Assembly: GCF_029962835.1 (NCBI RefSeq)
Contig: NC_080581.1
Coordinates: 21,838,001-21,902,000, forward strand
Length of the DNA: 64,000 nucleotides
Direction of reading: 5' to 3'
Source: Magnolia sinica
Lineage: Eukaryota > Streptophyta > Magnoliopsida > Magnoliales > Magnoliaceae
A program made the translations under genes and the position numbers. This document shows positions 38,249 to 50,193 of this stretch, piece after piece (the stretch's first letter is position 1; the number at the start of each line of letters is the position of its first letter). The notes beneath the pieces were generated by a model. The model was not told where the DNA came from, made no database searches, and was given only the letters and a program-made list of their open reading frames with translations.

Positions 38249-39334
38249 ATGGGGCACGCTAAATCCATCACCACTCTTAGGAGTGGAAAGATCATTGATA
38301 AAACTCTTCCAGTTAGGCCCGAAAAGCCTCAAGAACCAGGAGAGGACAACAATGATGGATCTAGTGATGCCCCACAAAAATTGGAACTGGAACTTCTAGA
38401 GAAGCCAGTTGCTCCGTTCCCCCAACGATTGGTTTCACCAAAACCTCTTTCTAACTCTCAGGATATCCTAGAGGTGTTGAAACAAGTGAAAGTCAACATT
38501 CCTCTACTTGATGTCGTGAAACAGATTCCTTCATATGCCAAATTTCTGAAAGACTTATGCATGACCAAAAGATGGAAAATTATTCAAAAGAAAATCTTCT
38601 TGATTGAGAAAGTGAGTGTCATCCTGAAGCAAGACGTGCCGCAGAAATTCAAGGATCCCGGTAGCCCAACCATATCATGTGTAATCGGGAACCATCGAAT
38701 TGATCACGCACTTCTTGACTTAGGAGCGAGCGTAAATTTGATTCCCTACTCGGTATAAAAACAGTTAGGTTTGGGCGAATTAAAACCCACCCTAACCACA
38801 CTACAACTTGCTGATCGCTCTGTTCGTGTACCAAGAGGGATAATTGAGGATGTGTTGGTCCAAGTTGATAGATTTTACTACCCTGTAGATTTTATCATCC
38901 TGGACACCGAACCCATCAATAACATGAGCACTCAGATTCCTGTCATTCTTGGTCGCCCATTCCTTGCCACTTCAAATGCAATTATCAATTGCAGGAATGG
39001 TGTCATGACTATGTCTTTTGGAAACTTGACATTGGAGTCAAACATTTTTTTCAATAACGGCAGCAACTCAGAGGATGATGACGATTTCCATGACATTAAC
39101 ACGATTGACTCTTTTGTGGAAGATACGACACCGCTGACCTTATCCTCCGACCATCTGGAGACGTGCCTGGCCCACTCCCATGATTTTGATGATGACATGA
39201 TTAGGGAGACGTGTGCCTTGCTTGATACTGCACCGGTACTTGAAGTTAACCAGTGGAGGCCACAATTTGAAGAATTGCCACAAACCGATGAGTGCCTCTA
39301 CCGTCTAATCTCAAGCCGCCGAAGCTTGACCTAA
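38249..39334 (+). pseudogene. Athila gag-pol junction and aspartic protease
   Basis: Begins with 'HAKSITTLRSGK', a mark of Athila gag-pol. It holds the protease active-site motif DLGASVNLIP (about 38727-38756) followed at once by a TAA at 38756-38758. The downstream half ('LADRSVRVPRGIIEDVLVQV', 'VILGRPFLATSNAIINC') continues in the same frame. The frame is lost near 39285-39300 by a small indel, after which the reverse transcriptase is read in another frame. Protease would cut the polyprotein; this copy cannot be made whole. Confidence 0.85.
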
Positions 39335-40338
39335 AACCTTTGCCCTCTGATTTGAAATATGCCTATTTAGGTCAAGATGAGACATACCCGGTGGTGATCT
39401 CTGCCCACCTGGAGAAAGAACAGGAGAGTATGCTCATATCTACTCTCATTGAACATAAAGGAGCCTTGGGATGGACGATAGCGGACCTCAAGGGAATCGA
39501 TCCCTCGATTTGTACTCACCGCATATATCTTGAGGATAATGCAAAAACCGCTCGGCAACCACAACGTAGACTAAATCCAAACATGAAGGAAGTGGTTAAA
39601 GCCGAGGTTCTCAAACTATTGGACGTGGGTATTATATACCCTATATCTGATAGTCAATGGGTGATTCCAACTCAAGTGGTCCCTAAGAAGTCCGGAATCA
39701 CCATCGTAGCCAATGCCAATAATGAACTCGTGCCAACTAGAGTCACTACTGGTTGGAGAATGTGCATTGACTACAGGAAGTTGAATACCGTCACGAGGAA
39801 AGACCACTTTCCCTTACCATTCATTGATCAGATCTTGGAAAGGTTAGCTGGTCATTCCTATTACAGTTTCCTTAACGGGTATTCGGGCTACAACCAGATA
39901 GAGATAGCTCCTGAAGACCAAGAAAAGACCACATTTACATGTCCCTACGGCACCTTTGCCTACCGAAGGATGCCATTCGGACTATGTAATGCCCCTGCCA
40001 CCTTTCAGCGATGTATGCTTAGTATCTTTTCTGATATGGTGGGGCAATATCTAGAGGTCTTCATGGACGACTTCTCTGTCTACGGTCCATCTTTCAGCAA
40101 GTGCTTGGAAAGTCTTAAATGTGTGCTGAAAATATGTGAAGAAAATAACTTGGTACTTAATTGGGAGAAGTGCCATTTCATGGTTCAAAAGGGAATTATC
40201 CTTGGGCATATTATCTCGTCCAAGGGAGTCGATGTAGATAAGGCAAAAATCGATCTTATCTCTAACCTACCTCCACCCAAGAACATCAGAGACGTGCGAT
40301 CCTTCTTAGGACACGCAGATTTTATAGGTGATTCATAA
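39292..40338 (+). pseudogene. Athila reverse transcriptase
   Basis: 348 codons open. Reverse-transcriptase domain about 39590-40150: 'WVIPTQVVPKKSG', 'WRMCIDYRKLN', 'TFAYRRMPFGLCNAPATFQ' and the catalytic 'VFMDDFSVYG' are present. The first catalytic Asp, expected in 'FLDGYSGYNQ', is Asn (AAC) at about 39873. The frame then breaks: an indel at about 40318-40325, a compensating one before about 40400, and a TAG at 40399-40401 separate it from RNase H. Substitution of the catalytic Asp means the enzyme would be inactive. Confidence 0.88.
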
Positions 40339-40461
40339 AGGACTTTAGCCTCCTATCTCGTCCTTTATGTACTCTTCTTCAAAAGTGCTCCGTACGAGTA
40401 GACCGAGCAATGCCAGGAAGCTTTCACCAAGCTTAAGGGCACGTTAACCACTGCACCTATC

Positions 40462-42222
40462 ATGCAGCCACTCGACTGGAGCCTTCCTTTTGAGCTTATG
40501 TGCGACGCTTCTGATTATGCTCTTGGGGCGGTCCTAGGCCAGAGAAAAGATAAGAGGCCCTACGTCATTCATTACACAAGTAGAACTTTAAATTCTGCCC
40601 AGGTGAACTACTCGATTACAGAAAAGGAACTCTTAGCTGTAGTGTTCGCTTTGGACAAATTTAGGTCCTACTTGATCGGATCCAAGATTATTATCTACAT
40701 AGATCATGCGGCACTTAAGTATCTTCTTTCTAAGAATGATTCTAAGCCCCGTTTGATACGATGGATCCTTCTACTCCAAGAATTTGATTTGGAAATTAAA
40801 GATAAAAAGGGAGTAAAGAACATAGTGGCCGATCACCTTTCTCGCCTTAATACCTCTGATTCCCTTGAGGTGACCCATATCAATGATATGTTCCCTGATG
40901 AACAACTGTTCAGAGTCTCCCATTCACCTTGGTTCGCTGATATTGCTAATTATCTTGCTACAGGTGCCATACCGACACAGTGGACTGCGCAAGATAAGAA
41001 GAAATTCTTCACCGAGGTGCGCAACTTTTTCTGGGATGATCCTTATTTATTTAAATATTGCCCAGACCAAATCCTAAGGAGATGTGTACCAAACGATGAG
41101 CATCAGAGCGTTATCTCCTTCTGTCACTCACAGGCCTGTGGTGGTCACTTTTCTGCTAAAAAGACCACGGCCAAGATTCTGCAGTGTGGCTTTTACTGGC
41201 CCACTATGTTTAGGGACACTCATGAGTTTTGCAAAGCTTGCGAGCGTTGTCAGAAATTGGGAGCATTGTCCCGACGAAATATGATGCCTTTGAATCCCAT
41301 CCTTATTATTGAAGCATTTGATTGCTGGGGCATCGATTTCATGGGACCATTCCCCCAATCGTTTGGAAATCTATACATTTTGCTCGCCGTGGATTATGTA
41401 ACTAAATGGGTCGAAGCGATTCCGTGTCGAAAGAATGACCATCGCATGGTCATTAAATTCCTAAAAGAAAACATCCTTTCTCGATTCGGAACGCCTCGAG
41501 CCATCATTAGTGATGGGGGCTCACACTTTTGTAATAAACCATTTGAGAGCTTAATGAAGAAATACGGTATCTCTCATAAGGTGAGCACCCCGTACCACCC
41601 ACAGACAAGTGGGCAAGCTGAGATTTCTAATAGGAAAATTAAACACATTTTGGAGAAAACGGTTAACCCTGACCGCAAAGATTGGTCAATCCGATTGACC
41701 GATGCCTTATGGGCATACCGTACTTCCTTTAAAACCCCTATTGGAATGTCTCCCTTTAGACTTGTTTATAGGAAAGCTTGTCACTTGCCTGTGGAGCTGG
41801 AACATAAAGCGTATTGGGCGATCAAAAATCTTAATTTCAATCTGGACAACGCTGGTTCGCCACGCAAACTTCAATTGAATGAACTTGAAGAAATCCGGAA
41901 TGATGCGTACGATAATTCGAGAATTTACAAGGACAAGATGAAAGCATTTCATGACCAACACATTTTACGAAAATCATTCACGCCTGGTCAGAAGGTCCTT
42001 TTGTACAATTCTCGATTACATCTCTTTCCGGGTAAGCTTCGATCTCGTTGGACCGGCCCTTACATTGTTGTCACTGTTTTTCCGCATGGGGCCGTTGAGA
42101 TAAGAGATCCCAACAATGGCAAAGAGTTTAAAGTCAATGGACATCGATTGAAACCATTTGTCGAGAAATTTGATTCAGAGGACATGTCCATACCTCTAAC
42201 TGATCCTGTTTACCAGGATTGA
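40462..42222 (+). CDS. Athila RNase H and integrase, 586-codon open frame
   Basis: A long uninterrupted part of pol, in the same frame as 39292. RNase H: '[15 protein letters not shown]', '[14 protein letters not shown]', '[12 protein letters not shown]', 'VADHLSRL' (residues about 10-135). Integrase: HH-CC finger ('[10 protein letters not shown]', '[11 protein letters not shown]', residues about 220-275), DDE core with Asp in 'GIDFMGPF', Asp in 'IISDGGSHF' and Glu in '[12 protein letters not shown]', then the 'RWTGPYIV' tail. All expected catalytic acids appear present. It is a fragment of a polyprotein, so the start codon at 40462 (or the preceding frame) is not a natural start. It is probably not translated from the broken upstream gene. 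Confidence 0.88.
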   Translation: MQPLDWSLPFELMCDASDYALGAVLGQRKDKRPYVIHYTSRTLNSAQVNYSITEKELLAVVFALDKFRSYLIGSKIIIYIDHAALKYLLSKNDSKPRLIRWILLLQEFDLEIKDKKGVKNIVADHLSRLNTSDSLEVTHINDMFPDEQLFRVSHSPWFADIANYLATGAIPTQWTAQDKKKFFTEVRNFFWDDPYLFKYCPDQILRRCVPNDEHQSVISFCHSQACGGHFSAKKTTAKILQCGFYWPTMFRDTHEFCKACERCQKLGALSRRNMMPLNPILIIEAFDCWGIDFMGPFPQSFGNLYILLAVDYVTKWVEAIPCRKNDHRMVIKFLKENILSRFGTPRAIISDGGSHFCNKPFESLMKKYGISHKVSTPYHPQTSGQAEISNRKIKHILEKTVNPDRKDWSIRLTDALWAYRTSFKTPIGMSPFRLVYRKACHLPVELEHKAYWAIKNLNFNLDNAGSPRKLQLNELEEIRNDAYDNSRIYKDKMKAFHDQHILRKSFTPGQKVLLYNSRLHLFPGKLRSRWTGPYIVVTVFPHGAVEIRDPNNGKEFKVNGHRLKPFVEKFDSEDMSIPLTDPVYQD

Positions 42223-43557
42223 TGTCCTAGTCTGATGGATGTATAGGTAGGTTTATCGCTTTCATAGGACTAGGGTAGTTGCTTTATTTATCTGGCTGAA
42301 GATGGTAAACTTAGCGCTCCTGGGAGGCAACCCAGCTCTTTATTTCATTTCGTTAGTTAGTTTAATGTTTGTGGGTAACATTACTGCAAACCCTCACGAG
42401 ACTACAACTCGTCCACTAGGGGCAACCTAGGGGTTTAAAGGCTTGTTGCATATGCGAAATACAATCGAGAGCACCTGCGAAAGTGGTATAGGTAGGATTT
42501 TGTCTTTACTTTTGTTGGTTTCTCTCTTGTACTGACCCCCTTTTACGTAGACAGCTATAGAAAGCCTCTTAATTCTTTCAGGTATTATCTTCCCATCACT
42601 TCTCATTTACTTATTTTGTCCCATGTGCATCGCATGCTTATTTCTTTTTACATTGAGGACAATGTAGATTTTTGGTTGGGGGTGGGAGATTAGGTTTCCT
42701 AATCAGTATTTTCTTAGTCTTGAGCAAAAATTGTGAAAATTTTTAAATTTTTCTAGAATTTCTGATGAATTCGAAGTGATTTTGACGCCATCTCGGGCAC
42801 TTAGAATTTCAAGATGCGTGATGTTGGTACTTTATGACTCCTGGATTCAGTTATCTATTAAATTTCACAGCTAAGTTTGAATCGTTAATCCATTACTAGA
42901 ATTTGTAAACATTGATTGAGACATGAATTCGCAAGACACATCTCGCTTGCATATTAAGGTTTCAGTTCGATATTAAAGGATTAACTTGGTAATCACCAAA
43001 CATGAAAGGAACCAACTTGAGAAATTGAATGGATTGGGCGAACAGTCTTTACCATAGGTTTGCTCCCTATAGGTGAGGATTCGATTCCCCATGGATGATA
43101 TTTGAAAAGGAGTTGGGTGTACAGTCTTTACCTTAGGTTTGCTCCCTATAGGTGAGGTTTGATCCTTCTTCTTGGCGTTACTTCTAATGAAAAAGTCAAA
43201 AATTAAAAGAATAAAGAGATAATGTGTAAGGCAAAGTTGGATTACCGTGAATTCTCTTATTGGTCTCCGATAATATCTTTAAATAGAGAGGTGAATCTTA
43301 ATGTTGATAAGTCAAGATTAGACTTTACATCCATGGAACTCAATATTTAGATTAATGGATTAATATTTGAGCTTGATTATGAAGTTTACCATGAGCTTGA
43401 TTTCAGGAGAAAGTAATGCCAACATTCATGAATCTTAGAATTTGAATATCTGAATTGTCTTTCATAAATCTCTCGAGTTTATAGAAATTGTTCTGTAATT
43501 CTCAACTTACTTTTCGCATATTTTGCTCGGGACTAGCAAAATGCTGGTTGAGGGTTG
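42223..43557 (+). other. Athila post-pol non-coding region with polypurine tract
   Basis: No open frame, so no envelope-like gene. It begins with the conserved 'gctcctgggaggcaaccca' (about 42317). It has a G-rich tract 'ggttgggggtggga' (about 42674-42687), a doubled 'acagtctttaccataggtttgctccctat' type segment (about 43032-43160), and ends with 'ctcgggactagcaaaatgctggttgaggg' (43526-43554), the usual context of the 3' polypurine tract. Confidence 0.7.
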
Positions 43558-45791
43558 TGTTGAGGGTCAAATATTGCATATCGGACCTAGTTGTTGCCTA
43601 GATTTATGAACATGGTACCATTTAATATCTCATTTTAATCATGTTTCTGTTGCAGGGAGGAATCAGGAGCGTGGACTGAAAAATAGTATCAAATGCATGG
43701 ATTTGACACTCCAGAATCACCAAGGCAAGGGACGGACTCTAGGAGACCTAGAGCGACAAAATTGTACACCAGGGGTCCGCAAAAATCGAGAAACTGAAGC
43801 TCAAGCGGCCTGAAAGTCAGGCAGAATGCAAGATCATTGGGTTTCCATCATCTGTTCGGTTCGAAACTCCATACGTGGCTTGAGGACCATAAATTAACCG
43901 TACACGTCAAATTTCATCTGTTCAGTACCTATGGAAGTGTCCCAACGCATAGATCAGCCCTAAAATCTTGAGTTTGGTCCCACTTGATGTATGGATATGC
44001 TCCATTTTTAGTCTTAACTGCTTAAATTAAATGAAAAAGAGGTTGCACGGATCAGATTTCTCACATGCATGAGGCTGGGACCCACCGTGCGTACGTGGGA
44101 GTGCACAAGGGCTGTACACTCGCAGTGTACCGAGCAAAGGAAGCAGTCAAACGGGCGTTTGACCGAAATTTCCGCCCAAACGCAGCAGAGCCCGTGTCTG
44201 TTTACAACAGACGGACGAACTGTCCGTCCACCATCTCAGTATAGGCCACCAAAAAGATGATCGGGACCGTCCATCTGTTTCAGAGGGTCAAACCGACCGT
44301 ACATATAAGGTCTTTCCTAGTTTTTGCTCGCATACACAGGAGAATACTGCCCAAAACGTGGGACAGACGGCTGAATGAAAGCATCGGTGGACCGCATCAA
44401 CGGACAACCAAAACCGTCCATCTCCAACCGGAATTCCAAGGCAAATCCAACCGACGGAGTGGATTTCCTCTCCAGCATCGTTCATGGCCTCCACCAACAT
44501 CCCAGCGCAAGAACCGTGCAAGCCCTGTTGCGCGCAGCCGGGACTTCCGGGCCATTCCTTGATCAAGACGGTGATCGGATCAGCAATCCAAATCGTTCAT
44601 TTTCATCAACAGGGAGCCGTGACCACCTCCAAGAAATCCGATTCTGATTTTGGACGATCAGTCGTCCAAAATCTCGATCCAAACACAAGATGTTTTGCGT
44701 TCCACTGCGCATACGAACGCGGTTTGCGTTCCTGGCTGCGTAAGGATTGTCTCCGCAACCTATTTCTGGTAGGACTCTGCAGCAGCTCTCGGAGGACAGC
44801 TCTATAAAGAGAGGAGGCTGGAACGTGGGGAGGGGTATTCAATTTTGAAGGCTGGACGTGGAGGCTAAAAGCGTGAAGCAGCAGGTGGGTTTTTCTACTG
44901 GACCGTGGGACTTGCAGCGTTTTGAGGAGAGCGCTGGAGCAGGGTTGCTGCTGCACGTTAGGGAGAGAGAAAGAGAAAGGATTCAAGCTGCTGGCAGCGT
45001 GTGGAGGATTGGAAAGGGCAGGTGGCACATGAGCTAAGCTTGGTTTCCTTTCTTCTTTTCCTTTATATTTCTTTTTATTTTTAAGTTCAGCCGCATCATG
45101 CCTATGTGTGGCTAATCCTCTTAGCTAGGGCTAAGAGGTGAAGCTTGTGGCGAGATGGGAGATACTATTTCCTGCTTTTCATTTAAATTCATGAACTGAA
45201 GTTGATTTGTATTAATGGAATGTTTTTTAGTCTTTAATGGTCTGTTGTGATTGAAATTACAATGGGTCTGCAACGGCTTTGAATATCTCTTTTTCTTTCT
45301 TTTTGGATGTTCGTGACGTCAGGAAGCTCTGTTGTTCGCCATCGTCTCCTGGGCATGGTTGGATGATCGTACCCTTCCTAACTTTCATGTACTTTTGATT
45401 AGTTGGTAATTAGTTTAATCCTGTTATTTGCTTTGTCTCCTGGGCATGGTTAGATGATGGAATCCATTCTAATTCATATACCTTTCATCTCTTGAAAACC
45501 AGATCAAGTAAGTTCAATTTGATTTCCATGATTCCTGATGCAGGCAAAAGATCTCCCTGATCCCTACAAGTGGATCCTCTGAATCCCTAGTTTCCTTCCT
45601 CTGAATTCCTTAAAGTTTTAGATAACTATTCCACAATAATTTCTTAAATTCTATTTAGTTTAGATCGCATCCTAGACTAGTTCTATTTCTATCTAGTTTC
45701 AGATAACGTACAGGTATTAGTCCCTGTGGATTCGACCTCGGTCTTACCGAGTTTATTACTACATCACAACCCTATACTTGGGGAGTGAACA
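43558..45791 (+). repeat. 3' LTR of the Athila element (2234 bp)
   Basis: Begins TGTTGAGGG and ends GTGAACA, followed by the target copy ATAGG (45792-45796). About 2 percent different from the 5' LTR by hand count. Confidence 0.92.
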
Positions 45792-45796
45792 ATAGG

Positions 45797-46431
45797 TACT
45801 ATCTCGTAAAGAGTTATCGCTTGGAAAAATCTTCTTGAGTAGTTGCAACAAACTCGTAAAGCTATTATCTGACCACTGATATCTAGCCTTCATGCTCATC
45901 AACTCAACTGTCACTGACAACTTTGTATACTCACGTTTACACGATGGATAAAGGGGTTGTACCGTATCCTCCCTTAATTTATTGTACTGAGTATCATTAT
46001 CTATGTCATCTTGAGGCTGACTACCATGTTCCTCATTGACCTCATTCATACATGTATCTAAGTCATCGGGTTAAACATGAACAAAAGTATCATTAACCAA
46101 ATCAACCATTCTGGGAAACAACTCTTCATTACAATTAGTGTTAGATGTACTAGGAGCCTTGGCATTGACTCCCATATTAGGAAGTTGTTCTCCATGAAAA
46201 AACCAAGTTGTGTATGTCTAATCTATACCATTCATAATCAAATGCTCAGAAACTGTACTTAGTATTTTCTTCCAATGTACATTACAACATCTTGCACAAG
46301 GACAACTATACCAATCAACACCTCCTGAATTCTTTTCATAAAAATAATAAATGATTCAACGCCTTTAATGTATTCATCACTCAATATATATCTTTCGTCA
46401 TCCAATTCTTACTCGGGGGCGTCAAATCCAT
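45797..46431 (-). pseudogene. CACTA transposase, N-terminal part
   Basis: Read from a likely ATG at 46429-46431. The first part fits the transposase-associated domain of plant CACTA proteins ('NWMTKD', 'DEYIKGVESFI', then 'VDWYSCPCARCCNVHWKK' and 'WFFHGEQLPNMG'). Then an acidic linker and 'LREDTVQPLYPSCKREYTKLS' followed by 'WSDNSFTSLLQLLKKIFP', which lead into the TNP2 core that resumes at 33826. At least two stops and one shift occur in this part. The retrotransposon separates it from the rest of the gene. Confidence 0.82.
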
Positions 46432-47548
46432 TTTTGATATCACATGCATGATCATCCATACCACATGAATTAATTAATTACAATTTCCCAAGAAGAGTGC
46501 AAATCAAAGAATCATTGAATTTAATCTAAGATTCAATTATTTATAAAGAATTACTCAATTAACCGATACGAGACACCCTGCTTGTATATTGAGTTTTCAT
46601 TGCTCGAGTGAGTTGCTTTTTTTCTCCTGTTGGATTCTTAAGTTCCTTATGGTAATGGTGGTAATTGCCTCTAGTATGTTATTATCTTGTTTTCTCCTTC
46701 CATAGTTTTAAGAGAAAACCAGATTTTCTAATCCATTCCAAAACTTAAAATCAGAAGTCTATTTATAGACTGTGTGAAGACACCCTTTCACAAAGGGTTG
46801 TGACTATTGGGTTTGAACCCAAGTGGTGCAACTCTTAGGCTTAAAAAGAAAATTTTTCAAAACAAAATATGAAAGGATGTAGCCTTTCAGTGGCCACAGC
46901 CATGGCCGTCCCAATGGATATTTTGAAACACTATATTATTTTAAAATAATTTAAAATACAACAAGCCTTACCATTAATCATTGGAGATAAAGATGGGTTG
47001 ATGATTTACTCTTTGATTTGATTAATCCATTTTATATCCAGGTCCAATTAATCCATCACTCAAGAAGGTTCATAGCTCTCATGGCTTCAAAGCTAAGCTT
47101 CAATTGATGGTGTTAAAAGATTTCAGGAGAAACTTTCATCCACATTCTCCCACACCCCAAGTTCCTCTGGATATGCTACGGAGTAAATCATGGCTTAAGA
47201 GGATGTTATTTGTAATAACTTTTATTTGCAATGAAAATAGCTTGATTTTGACTAATGATGATGGCATTGTTAAGAGGATGTGAAAACAATATTGTTATTG
47301 TCGATTTTAAAAATGTAAGGAAACATGGGAAAATGATGAAATTTTTCTATAAAACTTTAAGAGCTGTTAAAATATAAATATTTACACATATAGGAATAAA
47401 ATAGAAAAAGAAATAAATTGCATGTATAATAAATTTTTATTTAATAGGGCTTAAGAGCATGTGCTATAGTAAGAAATAAGTTAAATAATAACACAATAAT
47501 CACTTAAATCTCATAAAAATAATGGTTGTTATCAAAACTAATAGCCCC
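46432..47548. other. AT-rich sequence, no gene recognised
   Basis: Probably includes the 5' flank of the CACTA gene. It contains a near-palindrome TTGGGTTTGAACCCAA (about 46809) and 'accctttcacaaagggttgtgac', which look like part of an LTR or promoter, but no partner copy or boundary is visible. No coding frame or RNA gene is seen. Confidence 0.5.
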
Positions 47549-48415
47549 AACTTTGATGGTGGGTCCACTACAAAGGGTGTTACCCTTACAATGGGCCCAC
47601 ATTGATGTATTTATTCTAAATCCACACCATCCATCTATTTTTCCATGTCAATTTATAACAAGAGACCAACCAAATCCAAAGCTCAAGTGAACCATGCAAT
47701 AGCAAAAAATGGTGATTGAAAACCCTACCAACCAGCGTATAAGTTCACAAAAACCCCCAAATGGGGTAGCAATGGTCAATCACCATTATTTCCCATGGTA
47801 TGGTCAACCTAACAATTGGATCTGCTTCATTTTAAGGCTCATGACGCACTAAAACACTCCCAATAAAAAGACATACATCATGGCAAGCCCCAAAGCCTTT
47901 TTATTTCCCAACATAGATCCATAAATAAGTCGGTAATGGAGTCGTCACTACCTAATCCGAGTCCATTTTGTATGGACTATCTCAAGACCACGTGAGGGAG
48001 GAAAAAATGACTTGATTTTAATAGCAAAATCATAGCCCACATGATGGAAGGATCATCACAAATGCATGCAAAAGCAAGATCACCTGTATGAAAGGATCCT
48101 CCTAAATACAGATTGATCTAGCACATGTATACAGGTGCAAGATCAATCTTCCCATTATATTCGATTTAGCATCTAGATCAACTAGGGTGGCCCACAGAAT
48201 TCAAATTGCCAAAAACATAACTTTGTTCTACTTGTTTCAATGAAATGCAAAATCCCCCATTTTTCTGAATCTCACAAAGACAAATATACACCAAATAAAA
48301 AAGAGTAACAGATTCAGATCATCCGATTCAAGCCTTCTTTGGGGATTTGGTTACTTCAATACTATCTTTGCTTCAACACAATAACACCCTTTGTAGTGGA
48401 CCCACCATCAAACTT
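47549..48415. mobile_element. Element bounded by 34-bp inverted repeats (867 bp)
   Basis: The first 34 bases (aactttgatggtgggtcc at 47549 and onward) and the reverse complement of the last 34 (48382-48415) agree except for one position. No target duplication is obvious next to the arms, so the true ends may lie slightly outside or inside. No open frame within. Likely a non-autonomous DNA element; superfamily not assigned. Confidence 0.6.
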
Positions 48416-48771
48416 GGTGATATTGATACATTGGCAATATAAACAACATTCGAATTGGATGTTTCTTGTTAATGGTTGTTGCTAAAATCTGTAAGCCCTA
48501 AAATCCCCAAATTCCTAAATGAGGGTCCACATTCAAATTGGAAATTCACAAATTACTAAATCCCCAAATTCATAAATCAACATTGAGCTTAAGAGAGATT
48601 GAGAGAGAGAGAGAGAGAGTGAAATACCTCGCGTTCATGAATAGGGAGGGCCTTGGACCACCGCTCGGCCAAACGAGGATCAACAGGGAGATAGATGGGG
48701 CGTCAAAGATGGGATTGTTTTTGTCCGGAGTCGAGATGGAGAGAGATTAAGAGAGATGGGGAGTCGAGCTG

Positions 48772-48824
<53 letters not shown>

Positions 48825-48964
48825 AGAAGATAGAGAGAAAGGAGTGAGAGGGCTCTTTGGAGGGGCGCTAGAATGAAATGGGGGCGCGAAACGGGGGCGC
48901 TGGAGCGAAATGTGGGCACCCACTTGAGATGAAATGCGGCCCCACCCTAATGGTCGGTGCTCTA
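48416..48964. other. Spacer with GA microsatellites
   Basis: GA runs at about 48600-48620 and 48771-48822 make spurious Ser/Leu or Arg/Glu-rich frames. No gene is supported. Confidence 0.6.
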
Positions 48965-49380
48965 TGGGCCCTACCATGATGTATGTGTTTCATCCATTCC
49001 GTTCACCATTTTTACAGATCATTTTATTGCTTGATCCCAAAAATGAGAGGGATACAAATCTCATGTGGATCACACCACATGAAAACAATAGTGATTGGAT
49101 ATCAATCATTAAAATCCTCCTATGGCCCACTATACTATTTATTTGACATCCAATCTGTTGATTATGTCATACAGACCCAGATGAAGAGCAGCTTCATCCA
49201 AAACTTTTATCCCTAAAATGTTTTTAATGGTCGACCCTCATTCAACACTGTTTCCTGTAATGTGGTCCACTTGAGATTTGGATATACCTCATTCTTAGAC
49301 TTATACTGTAAAATGATCTATAAAAACAGATGGATGGCATGGATGAAACACATACATCATGGTGTGGCACACATAGCATC
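48965..49380. mobile_element. Foldback element, copy 1
   Basis: The left arm 'accatgatgtatgtgtttca' and on through 'cagatcatttta' is mirrored by the right arm 'taaaatgatct...gatgaaacacatacatcatgg' (about 49310-49375). Inner landmarks 'gtggatcacaccacatgaaaacaatag' and 'atttgacatccaatctgttgat' recur in the other copies. No coding capacity. Confidence 0.75.
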
Positions 49381-49440
49381 GACCACAAGCCATTGGCGGG
49401 TGTTAGGGGAGTAGCCAATCCATTCCCTGTTGTTATATCC

Positions 49441-49678
49441 TGTGGGCCCCACTATGATGTATTTGTTATATCCACACCGTCCATCCATTTTGAGATATCA
49501 TTTTAAGTCATGAGCCAGAGAAAAAGGCAGATATAAATCTGTAGTGGACCACACCATAGAAAATAGTGAGGAGAGTGATTCCCACCATCGAAACTATATT
49601 AAGGCCCATCGTAATGTTTATTTGAAATCCAACTCGTTCAAAAGTTAAAAAATACATTAAATAAGGGAAAACACAAAT

Positions 49679-49730
<52 letters not shown>

Positions 49731-49900
49731 TTTTGTTGCCTTTAGAAGTTTTTAATGGTGGGCGTCACTGCCCCACTGTTTTTTGTGCTGGGGTCCACTG
49801 GAGCTTTGGATTTAACTCGTTCTTTCGATATTGCCCTAAAATGATCTCTCCAAATGGATAGAAGGTGTGGATATAAAACATACATCATATGGTGGGGCCA
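49441..49900. mobile_element. Foldback element, copy 2, carrying a (TA)n microsatellite
   Basis: Left arm 'ccccactatgatgtatttg...cgtccatccattttgaga', mirrored by 'caaatggatagaaggtgtggatataaaacatacatcat' at about 49850-49890. An uninterrupted TA run of about 45 bp sits at 49682-49727. Confidence 0.75.
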
Positions 49901-50149
49901 AAAATGAGGTATATAAATATCAAGTGGACCACACCATATGAAAACAATAGTGATTGGATCTCCATCATTTAAATCCTTGTAAGGCCCACTATACCATTTA
50001 TTTAGCATCCAATTTGTTTATTAGGTCATACATGCCTAGATGAAGGGGAAACACAAAAATCATCTCGATCCAAAACTTTATGGCCTCCAATATGTTCCCC
50101 TTATCTGTGGTGTGGTCCATTTAATCTTTAGATATGATTCATTTGTGGT

Positions 50150-50193
<44 letters not shown>

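Larger units (their letters stand above)
33832..45791 (+). mobile_element. Athila-type Ty3/gypsy retrotransposon, complete but defective
   Basis: An 11,960-bp element with 2.23-kb LTRs, the target duplication ATAGG on both sides, a tRNA-Asp type primer-binding site, gag, protease, reverse transcriptase, RNase H and integrase in Ty3/gypsy order, and a non-coding 1.3-kb region after pol where some Athila elements carry an envelope-like gene. 'GWRMCIDYRKLN', 'YRRMPFGLCNAPATFQRCM' and 'VFMDDFSVYG' are typical of Athila. By hand count the LTRs differ at about 40 sites (about 2 percent, mostly transitions), so it is younger than the chromovirus. Frameshifts and stops prevent expression of a full polyprotein. 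Confidence 0.93.
30485..46431 (-). mobile_element. Degenerate CACTA (En/Spm) element, split by an Athila retrotransposon
   Basis: Transposase-coding remains lie on the minus strand on both sides of the Athila insertion (45797-46431 and 30485-33826) in the correct order for one gene. Terminal inverted repeats of this element were not found; the right end must lie right of 46431. The left end may lie beyond the solo LTR, in which case the solo LTR is also nested in it. Span given is that of the gene, including the 11.96-kb insertion. Confidence 0.8.

Noticed and set aside
42223-43557. Envelope-like gene after Athila pol
   Set aside because: No open frame of useful length on the plus strand; only conserved non-coding words and polypurine tracts.
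46797-46830. tRNA or riboswitch from palindromes 'ccctttcacaaaggg' and 'ttgggtttgaaccc'
   Set aside because: No cloverleaf or conserved tRNA boxes around them; more like part of an LTR or promoter.
48680-48977. Ser/Leu-rich protein frame
   Set aside because: It is produced by a GA/CT microsatellite.
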